From assembly GCA_038363925.1 (NCBI GenBank), contig JAQQWL010000010.1, positions 1-64,000 on the forward strand: a stretch of 64,000 nt of DNA. Reading direction: 5' to 3'. Origin of the DNA: Apiospora phragmitis (taxonomy: Eukaryota; Ascomycota; Sordariomycetes; Amphisphaeriales; Apiosporaceae). Below are positions 32,063 through 43,879 of the stretch, one piece after another. The notes below the pieces were generated by a model. It had not been told where the DNA came from and did not search any database. It worked only from the letters and a program-made list of their open reading frames with translations. Every line of letters begins with the position of its first letter. Within the stretch, counting starts at the first letter, position 1. A program made the position numbers and the translations under genes.

Positions 32063-33647
32063 ATGGATACGACAGCCGTTCTCTACGAGGACATCAAGAT
32101 TCTTCCGCACGGAGTATACCGACCCCCGACTCAATAAAGCACCAGGGCCAGCGGCATGATGCAGAGTACCAGCGGAGTTCAGATACCGCGGAGACCGCAG
32201 TTCGGCTCGGTCGACTATAATCGCCATGCAAGATCTGGCGACCGAATAGACAAGGCGAGCGACTTGGAAGTCAAGGGCGCCGATGGAGCGTTGGAAGTGA
32301 ACAACGAGCACGAAGGTATCGAAGTGCATTCGCCGATCGACTGGGAGCCGAGAGCGTCCATCCCGGTCTCGGCCTTGGCAGAGCTCGCTAGCAACAAGTC
32401 ACACTTGGCGACGTCGAACAGCAACATTGTCGGCGAGGTGATCAACAAAGCCAGGATATGCGGATGTATTGGCCGGCGAGGTAAGCTCATATCGGCAGCA
32501 GTCCTGATGGTGCTCATAGTGGCCACCGTCGGGGGCAGTGACCGGCTCGCTTCTGAGCCGAAAACCCCACCAGGCTCCAACCCCTTTGTCAAACCTGGCG
32601 GCCGTCAATTGGACCACGGCAGCCAACGTGACCATCTATGTGGTTTTCAGCCAGGAGGCCGACGGGTCCTTAATTGCCCACCGTCAAGAGAACGGTGGCT
32701 GGGGTCCGGTCAACATCAGCCAGATCTTCCAAGAAAGCGGCATCAGTCTCGGCATTCGTGCCGGCACACCACTCACGGCGACTGCCATATCAAACCCTGC
32801 CAGAAAAGCCGATCAAACTGTGAACGAGCTGAGCCTCTTCTACCTGACACCCAGTAACAATATCACGCAGATCGTAACCCACGACGATTCTCTCACGGAA
32901 TGGGAATGGGGCGACATCGGCCCGCATAGCGACGTGAAGCTCTCGGCGGCGCCCGGCTCACAGTTGTCCGCGGCGTGGCAGCGCTGCCACAATGCCACGG
33001 CCGGCTGCGGCGACGGCACGCTGTCCTTGACGTTTGAAGACGAGCACCAGAACTACCTGGTCGCCAACTCGACGTACAACTGGACCGCCACCGTGGCCAG
33101 CGGCCGCCTCGCCGCCAATTCCAGCATGGCGCTCATCTCGATGGACTACGGCAACGCGTCGGACTACCTGTGGGGGTTCTTCAGCACCAACGGCGTCATG
33201 GGGTCGACGTGGCAGGACTTCCAGAACGGGAACTGGTGGTGGACGAATCTCGGTGAGCTGTTTCTTATTGTTCCTATACCTACAGCTCTGACATCAGTGT
33301 AAACAACAGGTCGAAACATCATGTACGACATCCCGCCGTCCGTCTCGCAGGGGTTTGCTGCTGTATCGTTCCGTGGCCGGACCTGTGCGCTTGTGGCGGC
33401 ATTGGTTAAAGATGGATCAGTGAAGGTCAAGTATTGGGACCCTCTGATCAACGACTGGCACTCGGAAGAAAAGATCAAGCTGTTGAACGAATCGGCAGAA
33501 ACCGGATTCATTACTATTGCCATGACCCCAGATGCCAGACTCTACGGCAAGGCCAATAGCGGCACTATCCAGGAGCTCCGGATGGACCAGGACGATCCCT
33601 ATTCTTTTTCTCTACGTGGGGGATGTTGCATGAGTAGCCTGGCTTAG
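32063..33647 (+). pseudogene. Membrane-anchored fucose-lectin-like protein, damaged
   Basis: The architecture is that of a type II membrane protein. A cytoplasmic N-terminus (LYEDIKILPHGVYRPPTQ, then a region rich in charged residues) leads to a single membrane span, LISAAVLMVLIVATVGG, at about 32,490-32,540. A beta-rich extracellular domain follows with many N-glycosylation sites (NWT, NVT, NIS, NAT). It resembles the fungal fucose-specific lectin family: YVVFSQEADGSLIAHRQ, LSLFYLTPSNNITQIV, SMDYGNASDYLWGFFS, KYWDPLINDW. Intron: 33253-33309. Lesions: an in-frame TAA at 32135-32137 (CAA is one transition away) and one extra G in the run at 32531-32535. Removing one base gives 1,527 nt, or 508 residues. 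Starting at ATG 32156 would avoid the TAA but not the frameshift. Confidence 0.68.
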
Positions 33648-33659
33648 GCGTTATTCCGC

Positions 33660-36600
33660 CGGTTGTTCGGGCAGAATAACTTCGCGATTCGGTGTAGCGT
33701 ACGGGCCCGCCCCCCCCGGCTCGTAACAGGATAACACGTAGCAGGGCAACGCGGTTAATTAGCGGGCGCGTCGTACCCCGCGCGCCCCCCCTTATTTAAA
33801 ATACGTCGGGGTTCGTTCGGATTAAAAATAATAACTAATAACCGCGAAAGGACGAATAAAATAGATTATTTTTAAATTTATATTTTATACGCCGATTCCG
33901 GCCGGCGATCTTTTTTTTTTTTTTATTTTTTCTTTTTTTAAAAACTTTTTTCCGTATATACGAAAATAAAATAGAAATAAATATAATATAACCGGCCGCG
34001 TTAACTCTTTTCTTATATACGTTATATAACGATATTACGACTAAATAATATATATATTAATATATATTTCCGCGCGGCTTATCGTTTAAAAAAAGAAGCG
34101 TTCGTAATAGTAACGGCGTACGCGGTAATACTCTTATTATACGACCTATATATAATATCGTTACCGAATAATAAGAACGCGTTACTACCCCGGGTGCCGC
34201 GTTTAACGAATTATTATTATTTACGGCGTAATTATAAGTATTAAACGATTAATTAAACGAACGCGTCGTATTACGCGTACGCGGGCGCGGGTAGGATAAA
34301 AAACGGGAAAGGTTAAGAGCGCGCGACGCTTTAGGCGTTCGCGCGGGGCCGGTACGCGCGGTATTAAATTATAACGGACGATAACGATGACGACGACGAT
34401 AACGACGACGACGATAACGCGAGCGGTAAAAAGGCGGGAAAAGAAAATAATAACGACGGCGACGGTAACGGCTAAACGCGGATATTCGCGGCGTACAGGA
34501 TATAACTAGCGGCTAAAAACAAGGCGCGATAAAAAATAACCGAAAGGCCCGCGAGTTTCGATAATAATTCGATTTAGGTATATAAAATAAACTAAGCGTA
34601 ATATTTAAAAAGGAAGGATTTAATAACATTATACGAAGCAAGCGCGGCGCCGCTCCCGCCGGCGACCCGGGCGAAGCTATGCGATACCGATACGCGGACC
34701 GAGTAAGCACGGCTAACGCGGCTCGCGCGGGCGTTCGACGGCGAGGCGGCGCGGTTATTCGAACGGGTCGTATAAGTACCGTACGAAACGCTACGTTAAC
34801 TCGAAAGTATCGATCTTAATAAGCCGGCGGGGCGGCCGTTTAAATAAGAAAAGCACGCTAATATAATAATATAATATCGAAAGTATTAAAATTATTATTT
34901 TTATTATTACATACGGGCGTATAGGCTCGGGCGCGAAGAGGCGGAAACGTAGCGGGGGATCCGGTTCGCCGACCGGTAGTGGGACGCGCTCGGCGACGTG
35001 GTCGAAACGCTTAACGACGAAAAAAAGGAGGGAGGAGGGCGACGATAACGACGACGAAAGGGAAGACCGGGATACGAGGGGGCTGCTTAGGCGCGCCGTC
35101 TTTCAGTTCTACGTCTATTCGCTCTAATAGAAATTAAAAGGCTAAATCTTTAAAAGCCCGCTACTACACTTCGCGGCCGTACTCGGGGTCGATACCGAGC
35201 GGCGCGCGTAATAATAAGCGAAAAATTATACCGGCCGGCTTATAAAGCTGCTTTAATATACGCGGGTATTATTATTAAAGGCGGCGTTTAAAAAGTAACC
35301 GGAAAACGCGGAAATAATTAATATTAACGCGGTCGAATATTTTAAATAAATATACCGGGTATAGTTTATAAATAAATTAAATACGCCGGTTAATATAATT
35401 ATATATTAAATAATATATAAAAAAAAGTACCGTTAAAAAAAATTAATACGCCGGCGGTACTATAAAAAACGAGGTAAAAAAAAACGGTATTATATTATTT
35501 CGAATAACGGATCCGTATTAAAGCGTTTTAATAAAACGTACAGGCCGTTATAAATAAAGCGAAAGCGTTATTAAACGAACTTTATTTTAATAATTAAAGC
35601 GTATTAACGAGATTATTTAATTTCGCGTAAATTATTAATATAGTTATATTCGAAAAGGCCGGTTAATTATTTATAATATATAAAATAAACCGTTAATTAC
35701 GGTTAAAATACGGGCGGCTAATTAAGCTTACGCGTATAATATTATAAAACGAATAGCGAGGGGAATAATAAAACGAGCCTATACGGCGCTAGCTCGACCG
35801 GCTATAAAACTTCCGGCGCGTTTATTTCGTTAATACGTATATTTAAAACGGGTAGCTAAGCTAAAGGCCGCAAATTATAATATTATAATATTATAATATA
35901 TAATAAGTACTCCGGCATATTTTCGTTATTAATAATAACGTATTATTCATTAATAATCGCGATAAAAATAAAGTAATTTAAAATATTAATTAAAAAATAA
36001 CGCGCTTTCTCTCGATACGGGTCGATATAATAATAATTATATATATCGTTTAACTACTCTTATTTAAGCGGCTACTTTAAATATTAACCGGCGTATAAAG
36101 GCCGGCGCCGGGGCTTAAATTACTATTCTAACGGGACGGGTAAGCGGGCGCGTAGCAAACGGCGGAACTAAATAAATAGCTCGTATAGGTAACGGGCCGG
36201 CACGTCGAAATCGAGTTATTAACGGCGGACTACCGATACGTAGCAATCGAGCTAAGCCGGATAATCCGCGGGCTCGTTATACGGTAACTCGAAATCGATC
36301 TCGTAAACAAAAATGAAAAGGAGGGGAGGAGAAAAAATAGGGCGGCTATAAAAAACGCGGCGACAGAAGAGGCATATATAAAAGCGCGGTTCGAATCGAT
36401 TTAAAATCTATAAGTAATATATAATAACGCGATCGCGCGGTAATACTACGCTATTAATATATAATTCCCGAACTAGCTTTAATTATAAATAATAATTAAT
36501 TATTACGAAATTAATTAGCTTTAATACCGCTATTTTAAACGTAGCGATAATAATAGCGGCGGCGAAGGGAAAACAGGTATTAATATTAACGGCGGCGAGA

Positions 36601-36972
36601 AAAACCGAAAACGAAACGATATAAACAAAGACTAATAAGCGGAACGAGCGGCGAAACGGCTCGAAAAGGCTCTCGACGACGCGGCCGAGCGTTAATAATA
36701 AAAAGCTAACGGCGTGCTTAAAACGTTACTCGAGAAAAGGGCGCGTTAATAATTAATAAAATAAGAAAACGAGGCCCGTCGAGTATTAACGATACGAAAA
36801 GGTTTTATATTTATCGTTATACTCTTAATAAGGGCTAGGAAAAACGTACTATTTTTATTACCGGCGTTACCCGAAATATATGTTAATATAAATATTATTA
36901 TAATTTTATTTACCGCGCTTATTACCGATTTTATACGGCGCGCGCGTAATACCGGGCTAAATTATTTATATT
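33660..36972. repeat. CpG-rich but CpA/TpG-free degraded repeat block
   Basis: This differs from the other RIP blocks in keeping a high CpG content (runs of CGACGACGATAACG, GCGCGCG) while CpA and TpG are virtually absent. It therefore looks like a GC-rich repeat after complete CpA-directed RIP. Plus-strand frames at 36.1-36.8 kb retain charged, helical-looking stretches, but I cannot assign a transposon family. The remaining minus frame at 34513-34710 is not credible. Confidence 0.6.
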
Positions 36973-37180
36973 TATTGGAATAGCAGGAACTAAGGTTTTC
37001 TATATTACTTTAAAAAAGGTGCTACGTACCTACGCGTACGAACCCCTTTCTTATTTTATTAAGAAGGGTATATAATACCCCTCGTAGCTCGTATTAAAGA
37101 TAGATATGAATAATAAAATATAACGATTAAACCCCGATTAAAACCGGAACCTGTACGTATATACGAGAGCTTATTTAATA
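36973..37180 (+). repeat. Copia 5' LTR
   Basis: 208 bp, beginning TATTGGAATAGC and ending ...TTATTTAATA. It matches 50367-50573 and the reverse complement of 21192-21398, with differences mainly of RIP type. Confidence 0.75.
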
Positions 37181-40100
37181 CTAATTAGTGGTTGCCCGTG
37201 GCGATTATAGATTAGTAAGAGTGAAGAAACGGTTCTACGCCCCTACCGACGTAAAGGCGACCGTGCTAAGGAGCCCCGAGAATTTCCGCCCGTTAGAGAT
37301 TCGGAGGAAGAGCCGAACTAAATTAACCGTACGAAGAGGAACCCCTTTTCCCGAGTGTATATTATAAAGAGGAGACCAGGTTTCGAATTATACGCGAAAC
37401 TAGCTAGGCTATATATAATTATATATTTAAATAACTTTATTATACGATTTATAAGATAATAACCCTTATTAAAATAGAATTAATTACGGTCGGCGAATCG
37501 GGATTAAGCCCGGACGTATCGAACTTAGATAAACCGATAACTTTAGACCCCGAACTATTTATATATAAAAAAGTTTTTTAAAATACCGGGATTTTTTTAA
37601 TAGTTTAAAAAAAGAACGTTAACCTCGTTTTTTAAAAACTCGAACTTTTAAGAATATTTTTTAAAAAGATAATACCCGAATTATTTATAATATATTTTAT
37701 ATAATACTTTTTAAAATATTATATATAAAAAATAAAAAGAACGTTTTTTTAAAAGGCGTTTAATATAAAATTCGAAGGATAAATTAAATACTAGTTTAAT
37801 TAAATTAACCGTATATTTTAAAAAAAGCTTTATTATTACTTTAAAAAAAACGGAATTAATATCCTAATAGGCGGATTTTTTAAAAATAAGCTCGCACAAC
37901 TAATATTACCGGCCGCTCCCGTATATTAATAGGACCGACCGGTAGAACCGACTTCGGAAACCCGAAAAAGGGATGTTTTATACTCTTCCTTAGAATAAAT
38001 AATCGAATAACCGCCGCCTAAACGAGAAACACCCGGTCTCCGTATAAAGTAATCGTCCGCGATATTACGGGATACTCTAGGCTTAACGTTTAACCTTAAA
38101 TTCTTAAATACCTAAACGTTATAAAATATTATCCCTTTTTTTTTCTAACTCCGGTATTACCGGACTAGACCGTACGATTATCTGGTCTAGTATACGTTAC
38201 GAAATACGATATCCTTTTAAACCGAGCTATTTATAACGGTAAAATCGATTAGAATAAGGTTATTACTTTCTCGAAGGTGTAGAGGAAGGAAAAGAACTAT
38301 ACCGGTAAACTATACGACATCTTTTGCGATAGAGTACGGATATTTATCGGAACATACCGACGGCTAGATATATTAAAAAACTAATACTATATAGTTTTCC
38401 TAGATATTTTTTCCGGCCGTATAGAGGTATTTTATCTTAACTATATTAGACTCGAAAAAAGATAAGACGAGATATATTATTTAATAAACTCGTACTTTAA
38501 TATAATAATAAATTATATATAATATTTTACGGATTAAACGATAGCCTTTTTTATATAAATAAAAAGTAAGAACGCCGAGAAATAACTTATCGAAATTTTA
38601 AAAATCTTATTAAATAAGCTTTAATTCGTATAACGAGCCTTCGGAAAAGGATTCGAAAAAGAGATCGCTCTTTATACCTTAATTATATAAGCTTGCCGAG
38701 AAGTTTTAAAGCTTATACCGGCCCTTATTAATTAAAAGCTAATATACGAAACGTTATTTTCGGACCTTCGCGTATTACTAAATATATTAATAGATTAAAT
38801 ATTATTAAAATAATATTTAACGGAAGAATTATATCGAAACCTAGTTAAGGATACGTACTTAATTAATAAACGGTTTATAAATAATCGTATAAAAGGAAAC
38901 CGACTAGCCTACGATAATAGATTATCGTATAATAGCCGACTACTAGGATAGGAAAGGATCTAGCGACCCGCCGGTACCTTCCGATTAAGATTACCGTATA
39001 AGAACCGGAAGTTCGAACGAGGAACCTGCCGAATCTGCTATAAATAAAGCTATTAATTAATAAACCACTTAGCCGAAAAATAGTTCCGAGTAAGGAACTA
39101 ATATTTCCAAGCGTGCGATAGCGTTAGATAAAGCCCCCTTTTTTAAGATAAATACAAAACGTTCGTTTAGGATTAAGAAAAGGATAAAGAAGAGTTAAAA
39201 AATAATAAAAAAGAGTACGAATACCTCGATCTAAAAGATGCACGATAAGGTATTACTTACCTAATAGACGCCGCGTTCTACCACCGGCTTATTAACGAGG
39301 ATATCTATTCGGAAATTACCGTACGGGCCGACTAATTTAACATTAATAGCCTATATAGCTAGACTTATTAAAGAGAGCTTTGAAATACCGGCACCGCCCT
39401 GTTTTTAATAATTAGAAAGCCTTAAGTAGAGGCCTATATATAAGAAAACTTAAACGTACGAATCGACTAGACCCCGGGAAACGCCGAGATGAAGTTCGGA
39501 AGTTTAAAACCTATTTCGTTAATTAAAATAATTAATATATAAAACTTATTAAGAGTAATAAAGTATTATATTTTAAATATTATAACCTTTTTTTTATTTT
39601 TATTATATAATATTAACCGGCTTAAAACGTATTATAATAATATTCTTAATTTTATTATATAAAAGGACGGCAAAATACTCCTTATAATTAAGAAATAGGG
39701 ATACCTGTTCTTTAATACCGGCCGTATAGAAACGACGTTATATTTTATTAAAAAACAGTTTCGATACCTCTACGGACGTTTTAAACACTTTTATATAGAG
39801 AAACTCTATACTTTTTTAAAGAACGCCGGCTACGACGATATCGACCTTACTATTCTCGACGAGATCTAGAAGTTATGCTCCTAATATTAATTATATAATC
39901 CGGCGTTATAAAGATTTAAATTCTCGTTATAAAACGAATACGACTTTAATTACGAAATGATTATAAACATTGTTTATATTAATAAATAGAACGTACTCTA
40001 CGTAATCGATTCGAGTACGTCCTTTTAAGCGGCTATATTCCTATATTCGCTTAGCGTACGAAACACTTAGAATACCTTTTATAAATGCTGGATATACGTA

Positions 40101-42513
40101 TACTAGGGACCTCTTAACTATATTTCGTATAATCCGGGTACGTATTTTTAAAGAGAGTTTCGCGATTATATATAAATAATAAGAATTATTTATAAGTAAA
40201 TACTTATCGAAGCTTATTAGGTAATAAGTAAAGTTAAATAAACGTATATTGCGTTACGTAGGGCCTTCGATATTTTATAAAAGGATCTCGGTTATTATAT
40301 AAATACCGAAATAATATTTTAAATAATAATTAAAGCTTTAAACGATACTGCTGGCTTTAACGGCCTAATACCTACTTTACTCGTGTTCGGAATATACCTT
40401 CGTATCGATAGGAACTTATGACTATTATTAAAAATTTAAGTACGAGAAGAAATTATATAGAAAGTAATAAAGATATTTCGGAAAATATATATAAATATTG
40501 ATATTTACCGAGCTTTAAATACCCGGAATAGACCAGTTATTTAAAATATCTTAATACTCCCGCTCCGGAGTAAAGTCCTAATTTGGCGAGAAAAAAAAGG
40601 ATAAACCGGACCATACAAGATAATAATTATCGAAGACTATACGATCCGAGTAAATACCCTAAACGGCTTAAAAACCTTTCGAATAACCTAAATCAAGTCG
40701 TATTACCGGGAGGAAGCTAGAGAACCATACGATTAACCGGAATTATAAGCAGATCCGGAAAAGCTAGCAAATACCCTAAATACCGAACCGATAACCGAGG
40801 AAATTACGGTAGCTCTTATATAACGCGGCCGAGGACGACTTAGAAAATATCTACTCCGGAACGCTTAAGCCGTTATATTCCTTACTTAAAAAGAATAAGA
40901 GAATTACGAGCTAATAATTAAGCTTTAATAAAACAGGGTTATTACCTCGTTTAAATACCCGTTCTAAGAGTTCGATATAGAAGAGATTAATAATTTCGCC
41001 GCACGAAGGGTTTTCGAATTTATTCGATTCGACCCGAACATATATACCGGCCGGAAAATTTTCAAAATACGGCTTACACGAGAGATTAAGGGTAAAACTA
41101 CGAAGCCGTACGAGAAGTCTAGGCTCGTAATATAGGGCTATGGAGATATAAAAAAGGAGGCTATTTTGACCTAGTCACCGATAATCCAGCGGATAAGCCA
41201 AAGATTCCTTTTAGCTTTCGGACCGACCTTAATCCGAAACTTTAACGTACAAGGCGAGTTACGCGATATTATATAGGCGTATACTTAGTTATATAATAAG
41301 TTAAACCGATTAATTTACGCACGTTTATTAGTAAAGCTAAAAACCTAGTGTTTATTAGTAAAGCTAAAAACCTAGTACCTCGAAGGAACGCTATTTTAGA
41401 TCGTATTACCCCTATACGGACTAGCAGAGTTAAGATTTTATTAGTTTAAAACGTATTATAATTATTACGTATAAAATTTAAGAATAACTATATTAATATA
41501 TAACGCTTATTTATTATTTATTACGGAGGGACCGGATACTTTCGGTATTATAGTAATATAAATTAACGATACGTTTAGCTTTATTATAGCCCCTTTTTTT
41601 TAAAAAAGAGGAAAAAAAGTTAATAAAGGAATAATTCCATATAAAATTAAAAAGTATTTTAACCGAAAATACGCCGATCGAGTTTAACGAAAATAAAATT
41701 CGATTAGAATTATACGATATCTTTTTCGAATAAAAGGGATAGGTTAACTAATTAAAACTTATTAACTCGAAAACTATTAATAAAAGCTAATAATACGTCT
41801 CCTAGCGTACGAAAGGAGTATATCTCGTATCTATCTATTAACTAGAGGCAGCGTACGACTTATCTACCGCTGCTTAAGTATAAACCTTAAAAAATAAAGA
41901 TATCGAGAGCCTGAATATACGGATTAATTAATAAATTTAGAATCCGATACGCGGCTTAAAATATATCCCGCTTAATCTTTACCGTATAAAGATATATATT
42001 TTTACCGACGGTTTTTTCGTAAATAATAAAGACTTGACGTCCTAGCTCGAATACTTAGTTATTTTAAACCAAGAGCTTAACCGTACGAGGGATTAATTCG
42101 AAATTTAAAGCAATATTATTTATTAGAGCTCGACGAAATATAAAAGAATTACTCGAAGCGTATTAATTAACGAATTATACGGTATAATTTCTAATATCGA
42201 TAGCGGTATTACACTTAATACCACGTTAAAAAGAATTGTACGAAACCTCGGATTTTAAGAAGTATTAATAATCCTTTATATAAACTCGAGATTATTTTAT
42301 GAATACTTAGTTAAACTAGGAACGACGAACGAAAAAAGACTAATAATCGATATTATATCGCTCCGAGAATTGTATAAAAAAAGGGAGATTTTAGAGATCT
42401 ATTAAATCGATGGCCGAAATAACCCCGTAGACGCCTTTATTAAAAAATTTCTAAATAAAGCTTTCGAATAATTAGTATTAATTAATAGGTTAACCGTACG
42501 CGTAAAAGCGTAC

Positions 42514-43163
42514 TGTAACGAACGCTATCAGGGGTCCAATAGAAACCTTGGTAGAACGTACGGGGGTTTATGTTAGTAATACGAGAGAGTATCTAGATAT
42601 GTAACAGGTGGTCGCCTATTAATATAATAAATAATAACCGTAACTAAATCGTAACTAGGTATAAAATTTAAGGGTATTTATAATAAAGTCGTTAAGGTAA
42701 TATACTTTATTAATAAGTTAAAATTAATATTTAAATTAATTATTAAAATAAGGAGTATTTATATAAAATATATAAAAAACGTTTATAATTATATATTTAA
42801 CCCCTTCCTTTATTAATTTTTTTTAGCTTAATAGCTTACCCTTAGCTTAATAAATAATCCTCTAAGCCTTTTAAGTTTACTAACTTAATAGCTTACTCTT
42901 ATTAAGCTAGTAATCCGATAAGTTATTACGTAACTTACGCGATTAATCGCGTTCTTTATTTTTTTCTAAGTACTTATTCGTCTTATCGCTAGTCGTGGTG
43001 CTTCCGTACGGGGAAATAGTTAGTTACGGAGCGTAGGCGAGCTCGTGCTAGTAAAGCTGGCGGTCTTATTAACGCTAATGATATCGTAGCCTGGTCGGGT
43101 TATAATAGTTCCGTACTGGTTACTTTATAAGTCTAGGCCGCATGATTAGGCTAGGTCGTAACA
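42514..43163 (-). repeat. Gypsy 3' LTR (left)
   Basis: 650 bp with TG...CA ends (TGTAACGAACG ... GGTCGTAACA). It is less RIP-altered than its partner at 49333-49982. Confidence 0.88.
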
Positions 43164-43178
43164 TTATCCTCCCTTTTC
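43164..43178 (-). other. Gypsy polypurine tract
   Basis: The minus strand reads GAAAAGGGAGGATAA directly before the TG of the left LTR. This is the expected plus-strand primer position and confirms minus orientation of the element. Confidence 0.7.
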
Positions 43179-43292
43179 TAACTGCTTTGTCCTTAAAGCG
43201 CTAGGTTTTATAAGTACCCTTGTCTCTCCGTTCCTTTGGGTTTTTGATAAGTTCCCTCCTTCTTGTTTTTATTATAATGTTTACTTATTATA

Positions 43293-43846
43293 GTGTTTAG
43301 TCGTGTCGAGAAATCCTCTCTTCGCCTAAAGTCCAAGAAAACCGAACAGCGTTATAACCTTATTGCGCTTATTGACGAATTTAGCGTCGAGGTTATGCCC
43401 TGTTCCTTGTGTTCGTCCCGAAAATGGACGTGCAAGATGATGGAGAGCTCAGGTCGTTGCCGTGAGTGCGTTCGCCTTGGGGTGTCTTGCGATGGTTCGG
43501 GGACGTCGGTGTCGGCTGTTTCTCGCATTGTGGACGAATCCCGTCGCCTTCGTGCTGCAGAGCAGGAAGCCGGTGATTCACTTCGTTAAGCTAGCGAGGC
43601 CCTGGAGCGGGCTCATCGTGACGCCTAAGAGGCTTTCCTCCGCCTGGAGCAGATCAGGGTTTAACGAGAGTCCTTGGTGACTCGTGGTGCTGAGATGGCG
43701 AAGCGTGGCCTTCGCTCTTTGGATGAGTTGGAGGCGCAGGAGCGCGTAGAGTCTGAGGCCGTGGCTGACGTTTATAGCTTTGGTGCCTTCGGGGTGGTGG
43801 ACTGGTTTGGGACGGATGTTGATTTTTCGTTTCCGTCCTTGCCTTA
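43293..43846 (+). pseudogene. Antisense element-borne ORF with Zn(II)2Cys6-type cysteine motif
   Basis: A plus-strand reading frame convergent with the gypsy pol. The first open segment is 43293-43589; the internal ATG at 43395 (MPCSLC) is another start candidate. The frame continues past TAA stops at about 43,587 and further stops to about 43,846, with coding-like Glu/Arg-rich sequence (ALERAHRDA, RSLDELEAQERVESEAVADV). Cysteines are spaced C-x2-C-x6-C-x8-C-x2-C-x6-C, exactly within the fungal Zn(II)2Cys6 binuclear cluster pattern. A charged, probably helical or coiled segment follows, then an acidic/aromatic end (VDWFGTDVDFSFPSLP). Zinc-cluster proteins bind DNA, but function here is unknown. 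The stops fit C-to-T changes on this strand. I recall similar small Cys-rich ORFs linked to fungal LTR elements, without certainty. Confidence 0.65.
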
Positions 43847-43879
43847 AACTTCCGAAGCTCCTTAGCGGCGTTCTCTAAG

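Noticed and set aside
34381..34470. CGACGACGATAACG repeats as a CRISPR-like or satellite array
   Set aside because: The repeats are irregular with no spacers or fixed period, and fungi lack CRISPR. It is better explained as low-complexity sequence in a RIP-altered GC-rich element.
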